This document shows positions 36,773 through 50,358 of a DNA stretch of 64,000 nt, piece after piece (positions within the stretch are counted from its first letter, which is position 1; every line of letters begins with the position of its first letter). Under the pieces are notes generated by a model. The model searched no databases. It had not been told where the DNA came from and saw only the letters and a list, made by a program, of their open reading frames with translations. The translations under genes and the position numbers were made by a program. This DNA comes from an uncultured Pseudomonadales bacterium (lineage in GTDB: Bacteria > Pseudomonadota > Gammaproteobacteria > Pseudomonadales > Azotimanducaceae), in assembly GCA_958296195.1 (NCBI GenBank), contig OY282455.1:3100001-3164000 (forward strand). Direction: 5' to 3'.

Positions 36773-39700
36773 TCAGGACTCATCGTCGGCTTCGGTGGGG
36801 GGCGGCCGCAGCAGCACGGAGCGCCAGCCGCCCCAATAGCTGCTGACGGGCTGCTCCACCGTCACCGTGAAGGTGAGGGCCGCGCTCAGGCCGCCGGGGG
36901 GGGGGGTCGCCGTCACGATCGCCTCCGCCACGCCGCCGCCAGCCGCACGAACAGTCAGCAGCCCCCCGTCAATGGCCGCCACCGCCACCGCCGGGTCGCC
37001 CAACTCCACCATGTAGGCCGTCCCGTCCGGGAAGTCCGGGAAGGCGCTCGGCAGGTCGAACCTCACGGCGCCGTCCGGCGCCAAAGTCTGGTCCGGCAGG
37101 CCGTAAAGAACAAGCGGCGCTCCCAAGGCCGTCCGCACCCCCTTGAAGCAGTGGGGGGTGATGGATACATGGTAGGATATTTCCCCGCACGGAGACCCCG
37201 GCACATCGGACGCCTCCACCATCTGGACGGTCACCGGGCCGGCCCCGTCGGGCGCGACCGCCACCGCCCCACTCCGGCTCCGCCCAACCCCAATGAAGGC
37301 TCCGTCCGTCGACAGCGAGCCGCCAGTGGCGGACAGGCCGACGCGAAGGTCGAAGGCCGCGCCTTGTGGGATCTCCAAGACGACCTCCAGGTCGCGGCCC
37401 GAACCGGAGGCGCCTCCCGGCAGTCGGACGAACTCCGGCCTGAAGGCGAAGGGGGCGCCGGGGTTGCCGGAAAGGTCCATTTTGAGCAGGCCGTAAAGCC
37501 CATTGAACAGGCTGGGCGGCAGCGTGGCGAACCTATTGTCCGACAACTGCAGGGAGCTCATGATAGCCATGCCGCGGAGCAAACCCGGATCGATGTCGAC
37601 CAGCCGATTGCCCCCAAGCTTCACCACATCCATTTGCCCCCGCTGCTGCTCATCGAAAAGACTCGGGGGCACCGTCCTCAGCCTGTTTCGGGACAGGTCC
37701 ACGTACCACAAAGTGCCCAGTCCGCGGAACAGGTCGGGATGCAATGTCGCCAGCTGGTTTCCATCCAACTCCACCTGCCTCAAACTGTCCAATCCGCGCC
37801 CGCGAAGCAGGTTCGGATGCACCGTCGCCAGCTTGTTGTCGGACAAATCTAACCACCGCAATCGGGACAAGCCGTCAAACACTCCAGGCTCCAGCGAGCG
37901 CAATCCCATGTTAACCAAACGCAAAAGCTCCAGTGGGAGCCCATCGAAAACGCCCGAAGGCAGTTCCGCAACTTGCTCAAACCTACTCAAAACCAAATGG
38001 TTCAAGTTGGCCAACCCGTCGAACAAGCCCGAAGGAAGCTCCGAAACCTCCCCGAAGTCCGCCAAGTCCAAGGTCCGCAAGTTGGCCAGCCCGTCGAACA
38101 AACCCAAAGGAAACTCCGAAACCTCCCCGAAGTTCGCCAAGCCCAAGGTCCGCAAGTTGGCCAGCCCGTCGAACAAGCCCAAAGGAAGCTCCGGAAGTTC
38201 CCAAACCTCCCCGAAGCCCCCAAAGCCCAAGCGCCACAAGTTGGACAGCCCGTCGAACAAGCCCGAAGGAAGCTCCGCAACCTTCCCAAAGCCCAGCAGT
38301 TGCAAGCGCCTCAGATTGGACAGCCCTTTGAATGCGCCCAGCTCAATTTTTTTCGCTACGGGGGCATGCACCACCAAACTCCGCAAATTGGACAAGCCCT
38401 CAAACGCGCCCGCCCTCAGTTCGGTTAGCCCAACTTCCCCCAAGTACAATTCCTCCATGTGGGCCAGCCCGCGGAATGCGCCCGGCTCCAAGGTGGCCAA
38501 CTTGTAATTGAACGAAACATTCAAGTTAACCAAATTGGGGACGCCGTCAAACACGCCCGTGCGGAGCGCCTTGAGGTCGTTGTTCGCCAAACTCAATGTG
38601 GTCAGCTTGGTCAACCCGTCAAACAGGCCCGGCTCCAACTCCGTCAGCTTGTCAAAGTTGGAGGCCAAGCCCAATGAAACCAAGCCGGTCAGGCCGTCAA
38701 GCGAACCTATCGGCACGGTCCCATTGACCCCCGCGCAATGCAGCGCACAACCCAGGTCCAGCACCCGGATGGACGCCAAGTCCGATGCGGTGACCTCCCC
38801 GCACGCCTCCTTGCCCACAGCTGCGGTGATGGCGTCCCGAACCCTGGGGGAGCGCCCGCACACCGGCGGCGGCGTCCTCCTTTCCTTGGCGGTCGCCTGC
38901 TCCGCCAAGTACGCCTCGCCGGCCACGAACACCGCCACGTCACGCTCCCAGCCCCCGTTGGCCGGCACCCGGAAAACAACCTCCCCGTCCCCAACGCCGC
39001 CCGCGCCATCCGCCACGGACACGAACCCGTCGTTGCTCCAGGCGCTCCAGGCGCAGCCCGAACCCGCCCGCACCCCAATCCGGAACTCCCCGCCCGACGC
39101 CGGCAGTTCCCTCTGGGGCGCCGACAGCTCGTAGCGGCAGCGCGAGGCGCTCCGGCGGAAGTTCGCCACCACACGCCGCGTCCCGTTCAGGCTGCGCACC
39201 GCGTCCGCAGGGCCGTCCGCACGGTCCGACGGCGCGTCCCCCGGAACCCCGAGCGCCACGCCCGACCCGTCCGGGTAGCGCAGGTTCGGGTTCGAAAAGA
39301 ACGGTATGTCCCTATCGAAGTCGACAACGGCCGCCATGATCGTTTGCCACCCGACCCCCTCACGCTCCGGCGGAAGCTCCGGCGACAAATTGCGCACCAC
39401 ATAGCCGTGGCTGTACGGAAAAGGCGTGTTCCCGGAATCCTGCGCCCTCTCGTGCCGAAGCCCCATGCCGTGGCCCAGCTCGTGCGCGAAGGCCTGGGAG
39501 TTGGCGACGCTGAACGCCAGCGGCGCGTAGTCCCCGGAAAGGCCCTCCATCTGCACGGCGACGCCGCCCAACGCGCCGATGGTCAAGCCCCTGCCCCTGC
39601 CGCCTGTCGAATGCCCCCAATGCGCCAGCACCATGTCCGCCGCGTAGGCGTCCCGCAGCCCGTGGGCCTCGTCCATGTGGCCGTCCGAACCGTCCAGAAG

Positions 39701-40600
39701 GCTATCCAGGAAGTCGGGCATGATCCGCATCGCCTGCTCCACCGGTCGGCTCCGCAACTCCACCGCGCCCACCAAGTTGAGACGCTGGCCCGCGCCGCTG
39801 GCCCGGTAGGCCTCGTTGGCCAGCGCCACGTCGCTGTCGATTAGCGCCCGCATGGCCAGATGCCCGCCCGTCGAACGGCGCGCGAACGGCGGGTACACCA
39901 CCAAAAGATCGATCACGCTCCCGTCGTCCTCGGGAAAATCCCCCGACAGGGGCGCCGACCTGGCCGACACGGTGCCGCCGAGCGGGCGGCTGCGGCTCGG
40001 CCCGCCAATTCCGGGAAGCGACGGATCCACCGCGCCTTCGGCCGCATCCATCCCCACCCCGCAGCGCCCCAGAGCCGACGGGTCCAATTGCCGCACCTCG
40101 GCTACGCCGCCCCCCAACGGACGAACGGCGTAGCGGCCGGCCGGCGACCAGACCGTGCCCGCCACCCACTCCCCGTTCACCGCCAGAACCACCGTGCTCA
40201 ACGGCTCGCCTTCAATGCGACCCGTCAGCGCATAGCCGGAGGCGGTTGGCGCACTCCGCTCGAAGACCGCCTCGAACTCCGCGTCCGCAAACAGGTTGAG
40301 GCGCAGCCGGGCGGCGCCGCGCCCCTCCGCGCCCAGCCGGGCGGCCTCGAGCCGCCCCAGGTCGATCTCCGCGACCCGGCTGCGCAGCCCCGAAGGCCGG
40401 AACGCCCCCTGCGCCGCCGGCGCCCCCCTCCGAAACCCGCCGCCGCCCGGCGCCTCAGGCCGCAGGCGCCGGGAGGCCGCGCGCGGCGGGGCCGCCTCCC
40501 GCTCCGGCGAGAACAGGCCGGCCGACTCCGCCGCCCCAACGCCAGCCGCCGGAAGGGCCAGCAGCAGCGCCGCGCAGAGAGCCGGTCGTGAGAAGCGCAT
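36773..40600 (-). CDS. Secreted metzincin-type zinc protease with BACON-like and leucine-rich-repeat domains
   Basis: The 1275-residue exported protein starts with signal peptide MRFSRPALCAALLLALPAAG, followed by a region that could be a prodomain. The catalytic domain (about 230-485) has HELGHGMGLRH at 373-383, the extended metzincin zinc motif, and a Met-turn IMA at about 421-423. The following FFSNPNLRYPDG and a late LNGTRRVVANFRR resemble peptidyl-Asp/reprolysin-like metalloproteases. A BACON-like beta domain (about 489-569: LPASGGEF, GCAWSAWSN) follows, then about 16-17 LRRs (608-1048) of the form LFDGLxNLxxLxL, and beta-rich, Ig-like C-terminal domains. No sorting anchor is seen. Confidence 0.85.
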   Translation of the reverse strand: MRFSRPALCAALLLALPAAGVGAAESAGLFSPEREAAPPRAASRRLRPEAPGGGGFRRGAPAAQGAFRPSGLRSRVAEIDLGRLEAARLGAEGRGAARLRLNLFADAEFEAVFERSAPTASGYALTGRIEGEPLSTVVLAVNGEWVAGTVWSPAGRYAVRPLGGGVAEVRQLDPSALGRCGVGMDAAEGAVDPSLPGIGGPSRSRPLGGTVSARSAPLSGDFPEDDGSVIDLLVVYPPFARRSTGGHLAMRALIDSDVALANEAYRASGAGQRLNLVGAVELRSRPVEQAMRIMPDFLDSLLDGSDGHMDEAHGLRDAYAADMVLAHWGHSTGGRGRGLTIGALGGVAVQMEGLSGDYAPLAFSVANSQAFAHELGHGMGLRHERAQDSGNTPFPYSHGYVVRNLSPELPPEREGVGWQTIMAAVVDFDRDIPFFSNPNLRYPDGSGVALGVPGDAPSDRADGPADAVRSLNGTRRVVANFRRSASRCRYELSAPQRELPASGGEFRIGVRAGSGCAWSAWSNDGFVSVADGAGGVGDGEVVFRVPANGGWERDVAVFVAGEAYLAEQATAKERRTPPPVCGRSPRVRDAITAAVGKEACGEVTASDLASIRVLDLGCALHCAGVNGTVPIGSLDGLTGLVSLGLASNFDKLTELEPGLFDGLTKLTTLSLANNDLKALRTGVFDGVPNLVNLNVSFNYKLATLEPGAFRGLAHMEELYLGEVGLTELRAGAFEGLSNLRSLVVHAPVAKKIELGAFKGLSNLRRLQLLGFGKVAELPSGLFDGLSNLWRLGFGGFGEVWELPELPLGLFDGLANLRTLGLANFGEVSEFPLGLFDGLANLRTLDLADFGEVSELPSGLFDGLANLNHLVLSRFEQVAELPSGVFDGLPLELLRLVNMGLRSLEPGVFDGLSRLRWLDLSDNKLATVHPNLLRGRGLDSLRQVELDGNQLATLHPDLFRGLGTLWYVDLSRNRLRTVPPSLFDEQQRGQMDVVKLGGNRLVDIDPGLLRGMAIMSSLQLSDNRFATLPPSLFNGLYGLLKMDLSGNPGAPFAFRPEFVRLPGGASGSGRDLEVVLEIPQGAAFDLRVGLSATGGSLSTDGAFIGVGRSRSGAVAVAPDGAGPVTVQMVEASDVPGSPCGEISYHVSITPHCFKGVRTALGAPLVLYGLPDQTLAPDGAVRFDLPSAFPDFPDGTAYMVELGDPAVAVAAIDGGLLTVRAAGGGVAEAIVTATPPPGGLSAALTFTVTVEQPVSSYWGGWRSVLLRPPPTEADDES
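38007..38240 (-). repeat. Near-identical tandem LRR-coding units
   Basis: Three consecutive repeat units inside the LRR protein gene are unusually alike at DNA level: 38007-38081 (75 bp), 38082-38156 (75 bp, differing at about 6 positions) and 38157-38240 (84 bp, with a 9-bp insertion giving the extra ELP). Neighbouring repeats are much more diverged, so these arose by recent tandem duplication or gene conversion. Confidence 0.85.
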
Positions 40601-40680
40601 CAGCTGCCAATCAACCCCAAGCCGGCTAGGCAAGCGCCGACCGGCAGCCAAGGAAATTGCTTCGCGCCCATGCCGTTCAT
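40600..40680 (-). CDS. Possible 26-residue leader ORF overlapping the LRR-protease start
   Basis: ATG 40680 opens a 26-codon frame (MNGMGAKQFPW...LAGLGLIGS) whose TGA overlaps the ATG of the LRR protease gene (TGATG). TAGGGG immediately precedes the ATG, and a second ATG lies three codons in. The peptide is hydrophobic after a short charged start, like a mini signal sequence. It could be a real small protein or a leader that couples translation to the large gene. It could also be chance. Confidence 0.35.
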   Translation of the reverse strand: MNGMGAKQFPWLPVGACLAGLGLIGS

Positions 40681-40703
40681 CCCCTAATTCCCGAAGGAAG
40701 GAA

Positions 40704-40723
40704 ATTCAGGCTATGCCCTGAAT
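40704..40723 (-). terminator. Possible terminator between htpG and the LRR-protease gene
   Basis: A perfect 7-bp stem (ATTCAGG / CCTGAAT) with a 6-nt loop is followed on the minus strand by a pyrimidine stretch starting TTTCC. The T-run is short, so termination would be partial. It lies 94 bp after the htpG stop and would separate htpG from the LRR-protease unit. Confidence 0.4.
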
Positions 40724-40816
40724 GGGCGGATTGCAAACTTGTATCCGGCTAAGGGACTTGCGCTGTGGGGTTTTGCCGCATTTTTGGGCGGGCGGACGCA
40801 CAAGGATGAAATTGCT

Positions 40817-42760
40817 CTAGCGGTCGAGCAGCTCCAGCAGCAGGCGGTTAATTCGGCCAACGTAGGCGGCGGCGTCCGGCAGGGCGTCCCCTTCCGCCAA
40901 GGTGGCCTGGTCGAAGAGCACCAGCACCAGTTCGGCAAAGCGGTCTGCGTCGCTTTCCTGGTCCAAGCGCTGCAGCAGCGGATGCTCGGCGTTGTACTCA
41001 AAGCTCGGCTTGGTCGGGGGGACGGCCTGCCCGGCCGCCTCCATGATCCGCTGCATCTGCCGGCCCAAGGCGAATTCGCCTTGCACTAGGCAGACTGGGG
41101 AATCCGTGAGGCGGTTGGAGCGGCGCACGCTCTCCACCCGGTCGCCCAACGCGCCCTGGATGCGCTCCGCCAAGGGATCCTCCTCGGCGTCGTCCTTGGC
41201 TGCATCATTCGCGGAGTCCTCACCGTCATCCCCCTTCTCCTCCTCCCCCGGCAGCACGAGGCCGGCCCGGGTGACGTCCTGAAAGGACTTGCCGTCAAAT
41301 TCGGAGAGGTTGGACATCAGCCATTCGTCGATGCGGTTGAACAGCAGCAGCACTTCGATGCTTCGCTTCCGAAACACCTCCAGATGGGGGTTGGAGCGGG
41401 CGTTGTCGTGGCTGTCCGCCACCAAGTAGTAGATGCGCTCCTGCTTTTCGACCATGCGCTCCGCATAGTCCGCAAGGCTGACGCTGGTGTCCGGCCCCTC
41501 GCTGGCGGTGGAGGCGAAGCGCAGCAGCTTGCAGAGCTGCTCGCGATTGGCGAAGTCCTCCCCGGCGCCCTCCTTGAGCACCTCCCCAAACTCCTTCCAG
41601 AAGGCTTGATAGTCCGCCGCGTCCTTCTTCGCCATGTTCTCCAAGGTGGTCAGCACCCGCTTGGTCAAGGCGGAGCGGATGCTGCCCACCCGTTCGTCCT
41701 CCTGCAGGATTTCCCTTGAGACGTTGAGCGGCAGGTCGTTGGAGTCCACCACGCCCTTGACGAAGCGCAGGTAAAGCGGCAGGAACTGCTCCGCGTTGTC
41801 CATGATGAAGACGCGCTGCACATAGAGCTTCAAGCCCCTGGGGGACTCGCGGTTCCAAAGGTCAAAGGGAGCGCGCTTGGGGATGTACAGCAAGCTGGTG
41901 TACTCCAAGCGGCCCTCCACCTTGTTGTGGCTCCAAGTCAGCGGGTCTTGGAAGTCGTGGGAGACGTGCTTGTAGAACTCCCGGTATTCGTCTTCGCTGA
42001 GGTCCGAGCGGGAGCGGGTCCAGAGGGCCTTGGCCTCGTTGACGGCCTCCCACTCCGGCGCCGCGGGCGCAGCCTGCCCGTCTTTGCCGCCCTGCTCGTC
42101 CTGGCCGTCCTCGGCGGCGTCAACCGCCTCCTTCACCATGCGCACCGGCACTCCGATGTGGTCGGAGTACTTGCGCACCACATGGCGCAGGCGCAAGCCG
42201 TCGGCGAACTCCAGCGCGTCGTCGCGCAGATGCAGGATCACCTGGGTGCCGCGGGGCGCAGCGGCGTCCTCCACCGTGAAGTCGTCCTCGCCCTTGGACT
42301 TCCAGCGCGTGCCCGTTTCGGTGCCGGCGCTGCAGGTCAGCACCTCCACTTCCTCCGCGACGATGAAGGCGCTGTAGAAGCCGACGCCGAACTGCCCGAT
42401 CAGGTTGGCGTCCTTCTGCTCATCGCCGCTGAGCTGCTGCAGGAATTCGGCGGTGCCGGACTGGGCGATGGTGCCTAGGTTGTCGATCACCTCCTGCCGG
42501 GTCATGCCGATGCCGTTGTCCTCAACCCTAAGGGTCTTGGCCTGCTTGTCGATGGCGATGCGGATGCTGTAGTCATTGTCGTCGCCCACCAAGTCCGGTT
42601 CGCTGATCGACCTAAAGCGCAGCTTGTCGATGGCGTCGGAGGCGTTGGAGATGAGTTCGCGCAGGAAGATCTCCCTGTTGGAGTACAGGGAGTGGATCAT
42701 CAGGCTCAGCAGTTGCCGAGCCTTGGTTGCAAATGCGTGGGTTTCAGGCTGCGCGGTCAT
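40817..42760 (-). CDS. htpG: Chaperone HtpG (Hsp90)
   Basis: GHKL ATPase chaperone of 647 residues. [33 protein letters not shown], the nucleotide-site DNGIGMT and [14 protein letters not shown] stretches and the middle-domain [11 protein letters not shown] are standard. A charged insertion after DAAEDGQDE and an acidic stretch ([10 protein letters not shown]...) make it slightly longer than E. coli HtpG. The ATG lies two bases after the sucD stop, so it may be co-transcribed with the TCA operon, an uncommon partnership. Confidence 0.96.
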   Translation of the reverse strand: MTAQPETHAFATKARQLLSLMIHSLYSNREIFLRELISNASDAIDKLRFRSISEPDLVGDDNDYSIRIAIDKQAKTLRVEDNGIGMTRQEVIDNLGTIAQSGTAEFLQQLSGDEQKDANLIGQFGVGFYSAFIVAEEVEVLTCSAGTETGTRWKSKGEDDFTVEDAAAPRGTQVILHLRDDALEFADGLRLRHVVRKYSDHIGVPVRMVKEAVDAAEDGQDEQGGKDGQAAPAAPEWEAVNEAKALWTRSRSDLSEDEYREFYKHVSHDFQDPLTWSHNKVEGRLEYTSLLYIPKRAPFDLWNRESPRGLKLYVQRVFIMDNAEQFLPLYLRFVKGVVDSNDLPLNVSREILQEDERVGSIRSALTKRVLTTLENMAKKDAADYQAFWKEFGEVLKEGAGEDFANREQLCKLLRFASTASEGPDTSVSLADYAERMVEKQERIYYLVADSHDNARSNPHLEVFRKRSIEVLLLFNRIDEWLMSNLSEFDGKSFQDVTRAGLVLPGEEEKGDDGEDSANDAAKDDAEEDPLAERIQGALGDRVESVRRSNRLTDSPVCLVQGEFALGRQMQRIMEAAGQAVPPTKPSFEYNAEHPLLQRLDQESDADRFAELVLVLFDQATLAEGDALPDAAAYVGRINRLLLELLDR

Positions 42761-42762
42761 GG

Positions 42763-43634
42763 CTAACGCCAGCCCGTAACGTCCGCCAGCGCTTCGCCAA
42801 TCGCCGCTAGGCTGCGCACGGTTTTAACGCCGACGTCCTCCAGGGCGGCGAACTTCTCCGCGGCGGTGCCCTTGCCGCCGGCGATGATGGCGCCGGCGTG
42901 GCCCATGCGCCGGCCTGGCGGCGCAGTCACTCCGGCGATGTAGGCCACCACCGGCTTGGAGACGCTGTGCTTGATGTAAACGGCGGCGTCCTCCTCGGCG
43001 GTGCCGCCGATCTCCCCGACCATGACGATGGCCTCGGTGTCCGGGTCCTCCTCAAACAGGGCCAGAATGTCGATGAAGTTGCTGCCGGGGATGGGGTCGC
43101 CGCCGATGCCCACGCAGGTGCTCTGGCCGAAGCCCCGGTCCGTGGTTTGCTTCACCGCCTCATAGGTGAGGGTGCCGGAGCGGGAGACGACGCCAACCTT
43201 GCCGGGCAGGTGGATGTCCCCCGGCATGATGCCGATCTTGCATTCCCCCGGCGTGATGACGCCTGGGCAGTTGGGGCCGACCAGAGTGGCGCCGGCGATG
43301 TCGAAGCGAGCCTTGACCCGGAGCATGTCCAGCGTGGGCACGCCTTCCGTAATGCAGACGACCAGCTGAATTCCCGCATCCAAGGCTTCCAAAATGGAGT
43401 CCATGCAAAAGGGCGCCGGAACGTAGATCACCGACGCATCCGCCCCCGTGGCCGAAACCGCGGCGGCGACCGTGTTGAAAGTGGGCAACCCCAGATGGGT
43501 CGAGCCGCCCTTGCCCGGCGTCACGCCGCCGACCAAGCGGGTGCCGTAGGCGATGGCCTGTTCGCTGTGCAGCGTCCCCTGAGCGCCGGTGAAGCCTTGG
43601 CAGATCACCCGGGTGTGCTTGTCCACCAGGATGC

Positions 43635-43638
<4 letters not shown>
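42763..43638 (-). CDS. sucD: Succinyl-CoA ligase alpha subunit SucD
   Basis: The 291-residue subunit has a CoA-binding Rossmann start ([17 protein letters not shown]), [34 protein letters not shown] and the phosphohistidine region [11 protein letters not shown]. With SucC it forms the substrate-level phosphorylation step of the TCA cycle. It overlaps the sucC stop by four bases. Confidence 0.97.
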
Positions 43639-47457
<3,819 letters not shown>

Positions 47458-47466
47458 GGCGTCGTT

Positions 47467-50310
47467 TTACTCCAGCTTGCCGAACAGGGCGTCGTTAACC
47501 AAGCGCCGCTGCCGTTCATTATGCAGGTGCAGGTAGCCGGCGGCGGGCGCGGCGAACGCCTCGCGCCCAGCGTAGTTTACCTGCAGGGAGGCATCGTGCC
47601 TCGCCACCACCCGTCGAGCATGGTGCAGGCTGGAGTACCAAGCGCCTTGGTTCATCGGCTCCTCCTGGCACCACAGCACTTCCTGCAAGTTCGTGTAGGG
47701 CGCAATCACCCGGCCGAGGTCCTCCTCAGGATAGGGATAGAGCTGCTCAATGCGGACGATGGCGATGTTGGCGGCGTCGGCCTCCCGGCGCACTTCGCGC
47801 AGTTCGTAGAACACCTTGCCGCTGCACAGCACCAAGCGCTCCACCGCCAAGGGCTCGGGACCGTCGGGGTCCGGCAGCACCGTTTGAAACCGGCCGTCGT
47901 AGAGCTCCGCCAAGGTTGACACCGCCTGCTTGTGGCGCAGCAGGCTTTTCGGCGTCAACGCCACCAAGGGTTTGCGCAACGGGCGGATGGCTTGCCGGCG
48001 CAGCATGTGGAAGACCTGGGCCGGGGTGGTCGGCATGCAAACCTGCATGTTATGCTCCGCGCACAGCTGCAGGAAGCGCTCCAGCCGCGCCGAGGAATGC
48101 TCCGGCCCCGCGCCCTCGTAGCCGTGGGGCAGCAGCAGGGTCAGTCCGCACAGCCGCCCCCACTTGGTCTCCCCCGACGAAATGAATTGATCGATCACCA
48201 CCTGGGCGCCGTTGGCGAAGTCCCCAAACTGGGCCTCCCAAACGATCAACTCATGCGGAGAGGTGGTGGCGTAGCCGTATTCGAAGGCCAGCACCGCCTC
48301 CTCCGACAGCAGGGAGTCGTAGATGTCGAAATTGGCGGTTTCGGAAATTTTGTTGAGGGGTATGAAGCGCTTGCCGCTGCGCTGGTTGTACAGGCAGGCG
48401 TGGCGGTGGGAGAAGGTCCCCACCCCCACGTCCTGGCCGGTCAGGCGCACCCCTTGCCCACCGTCAACGAGGGTGGCGTAGGCCATGGTCTCGGCGTAGC
48501 CCCAGTTCACGGGGCGCTCGCCCTCCGTCATCTCGTCCCGTTCGGCCAAGGTCTTGGCCACTTGGCGCTGCAACTCGAAACCGTCGGGCATGCGGGTCAA
48601 TCGCCTAGCCAGCTTGACGAAGCGGTCCTTGGGGAATCTGGTGTCCGCCGCTGCGGTCCACTGGTGGCCCAAGAACGCGCGCCAATCAACGAACAGGCTG
48701 TGGTCCGGCTCCTGAACAATGGACAGAGCCACATGCCCGCCCCGCTCCAGGGTGCTGCGGTACTGCTCCGCCAAGCCCGCCGCTTCGGTGGCGGTGACGA
48801 TCTCCTCGCCAACCAACTGCTTCACGTAAAGGTCCCGAGTGGTCGGCAGCTTGCGTATTTTGGCGTACATCAGGGGCTGCGTCTTCATCGGCTCTTCGGC
48901 CTCGTTGTGCCCCCGGCGGCGGTAGCAAACGATGTCGATGACCACATCCTTGCGGAACCGCATTCGATAGTCCGCCGCCAGCCGTGCGACGAAGACCACG
49001 GCCTCCGGATCATCGCCATTGACATGCAGGATGGGCGCCTTCACCACCTTGGCGATCTCCGTGCAGTATTCGGTGGAGCGGGCGTCGTCCTGGCGGCTGG
49101 TGGTGAAGCCGACCTGATTGTTGACGACGATGTGGATCGTGCCGCCGGTCTTGAAGCCTCTGGTCTGGGACATCTGGAAGGTCTCCATGACCACGCCCTG
49201 GCCGGCGAAGGCGGCGTCGCCATGAATCAGGATCGGCGCCACTAGTCCACCGCCGTAGTCCCGCCGGCGGTCCTGGCGGGCGCGCACCGAGCCCTCCACC
49301 ACCGGACCGACGATTTCCAGATGGGATGGATTGAAGGACAGCGCCAAGTGCATCTCGCCGCCTGGGGTCATGACGTTGGTGGAGAAGCCCTGATGGTACT
49401 TGACGTCGCCGGAGCCCATCTTGGCGGCCACCTTGCCGTCAAACTCGTCAAACAGATCCCAAGGATCCTTGCCCAGAATGTTGACCAGCACGTTCAGGCG
49501 CCCGCGATGGGCCATGCCGACCACGACCTCCAGCACGCCTTGGGCGCCGAGCCGCTGCTGCAGTTCGTGCAGACAGGGAATCAGGGACTCGCCGCCCTCC
49601 AGGCCAAACCGCTTGACGCCCGGATAGCGGCCATGCAGGTACTTCTCCAGCCCCTCGGCGGCGATCAGCCGCTCCAGGATGGTTCTTTTGTCCGCCGCCG
49701 TCAGCCGCCAATTGGAGCGCTCCACCTCCAAGCGGGCCTGCACCCAGAGCTGCTCGGCGGCCTGGGTCAGATGCATGTATTCGGCGCCGATGCTGCCGCA
49801 ATAGAACATCTCCAAGGCGGCGACGATGTCCCTGAGCTTCGCGGTGCCCTCCCCGTAGTGCAGGAAGTCCGTGTTGAAGACCTCGTCGAAGTCGGCGGGG
49901 GAGAGCTCATGGTAGGCCAAGTCGAGCACCGGCATGGGCCGTCGCTCCATCATGCCCAAGGGGTCGATGTTCGCCCTTTTGTGCCCCCGGGAGCGATAGG
50001 CGGCGATCAGGTCGAGCACCCGCATCTGCTTGCGCTCATGCTCGTTCACAACCGCAGCGCTTTCGCGCTCCGGGCGCGCCTTCAGGCGGTTGCGGCCAAT
50101 GCGCTCAAAGTGGGCGACCACCCTGCTGTGCGGAATTTCGGCGGCAGCGGCCGGCGGCGCGGGCGGCAAGCCGTCAAAAAAGCCGCGCCATTGCGCAGGA
50201 AGGCGCTCCGGGGCCGCCAGCCAAGTTTCGTACATGGCCTCGATGTAGGCCGCGTTGACGCCCGCCAAGTGCGAGCTCGCCCGCATGCGCTCAAGGTAGG
50301 ATTCAGCCAC
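47467..50310 (-). CDS. sucA: 2-oxoglutarate dehydrogenase E1 component SucA
   Basis: Thiamine-diphosphate decarboxylase of 947 residues, usual length. VVVGMAHRGRLNVLVN, the ThDP-binding HGDAAFAGQGVVMET...NNQVGFTTS stretch, CYRRRGHNEAEEP, and the late LPHGYEGAGPEHSSARLERFLQ are hallmarks. The start codon is GTG 50310 with GGGGAGG about 11 nt upstream. It is 48 bp after sdhB in the sdh-suc operon. Confidence 0.97.
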   Translation of the reverse strand: MAESYLERMRASSHLAGVNAAYIEAMYETWLAAPERLPAQWRGFFDGLPPAPPAAAAEIPHSRVVAHFERIGRNRLKARPERESAAVVNEHERKQMRVLDLIAAYRSRGHKRANIDPLGMMERRPMPVLDLAYHELSPADFDEVFNTDFLHYGEGTAKLRDIVAALEMFYCGSIGAEYMHLTQAAEQLWVQARLEVERSNWRLTAADKRTILERLIAAEGLEKYLHGRYPGVKRFGLEGGESLIPCLHELQQRLGAQGVLEVVVGMAHRGRLNVLVNILGKDPWDLFDEFDGKVAAKMGSGDVKYHQGFSTNVMTPGGEMHLALSFNPSHLEIVGPVVEGSVRARQDRRRDYGGGLVAPILIHGDAAFAGQGVVMETFQMSQTRGFKTGGTIHIVVNNQVGFTTSRQDDARSTEYCTEIAKVVKAPILHVNGDDPEAVVFVARLAADYRMRFRKDVVIDIVCYRRRGHNEAEEPMKTQPLMYAKIRKLPTTRDLYVKQLVGEEIVTATEAAGLAEQYRSTLERGGHVALSIVQEPDHSLFVDWRAFLGHQWTAAADTRFPKDRFVKLARRLTRMPDGFELQRQVAKTLAERDEMTEGERPVNWGYAETMAYATLVDGGQGVRLTGQDVGVGTFSHRHACLYNQRSGKRFIPLNKISETANFDIYDSLLSEEAVLAFEYGYATTSPHELIVWEAQFGDFANGAQVVIDQFISSGETKWGRLCGLTLLLPHGYEGAGPEHSSARLERFLQLCAEHNMQVCMPTTPAQVFHMLRRQAIRPLRKPLVALTPKSLLRHKQAVSTLAELYDGRFQTVLPDPDGPEPLAVERLVLCSGKVFYELREVRREADAANIAIVRIEQLYPYPEEDLGRVIAPYTNLQEVLWCQEEPMNQGAWYSSLHHARRVVARHDASLQVNYAGREAFAAPAAGYLHLHNERQRRLVNDALFGKLE

Positions 50311-50358
50311 GGAGCGCAGACCTCCCCTTTCCTCTCCGGAGCATCAAAACCGCCGCCC

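Noticed and set aside
38007-38330. Regularly spaced repeats that could suggest a CRISPR array
   Set aside because: The repeats are contiguous, code in frame for LRRs and have no unique spacers or nearby cas genes.
37503-38507. 334-codon plus-strand frame rich in Ser, Pro and Lys with repeats
   Set aside because: Reverse complement of the LRR array; the repetitiveness comes from the LRR codons.
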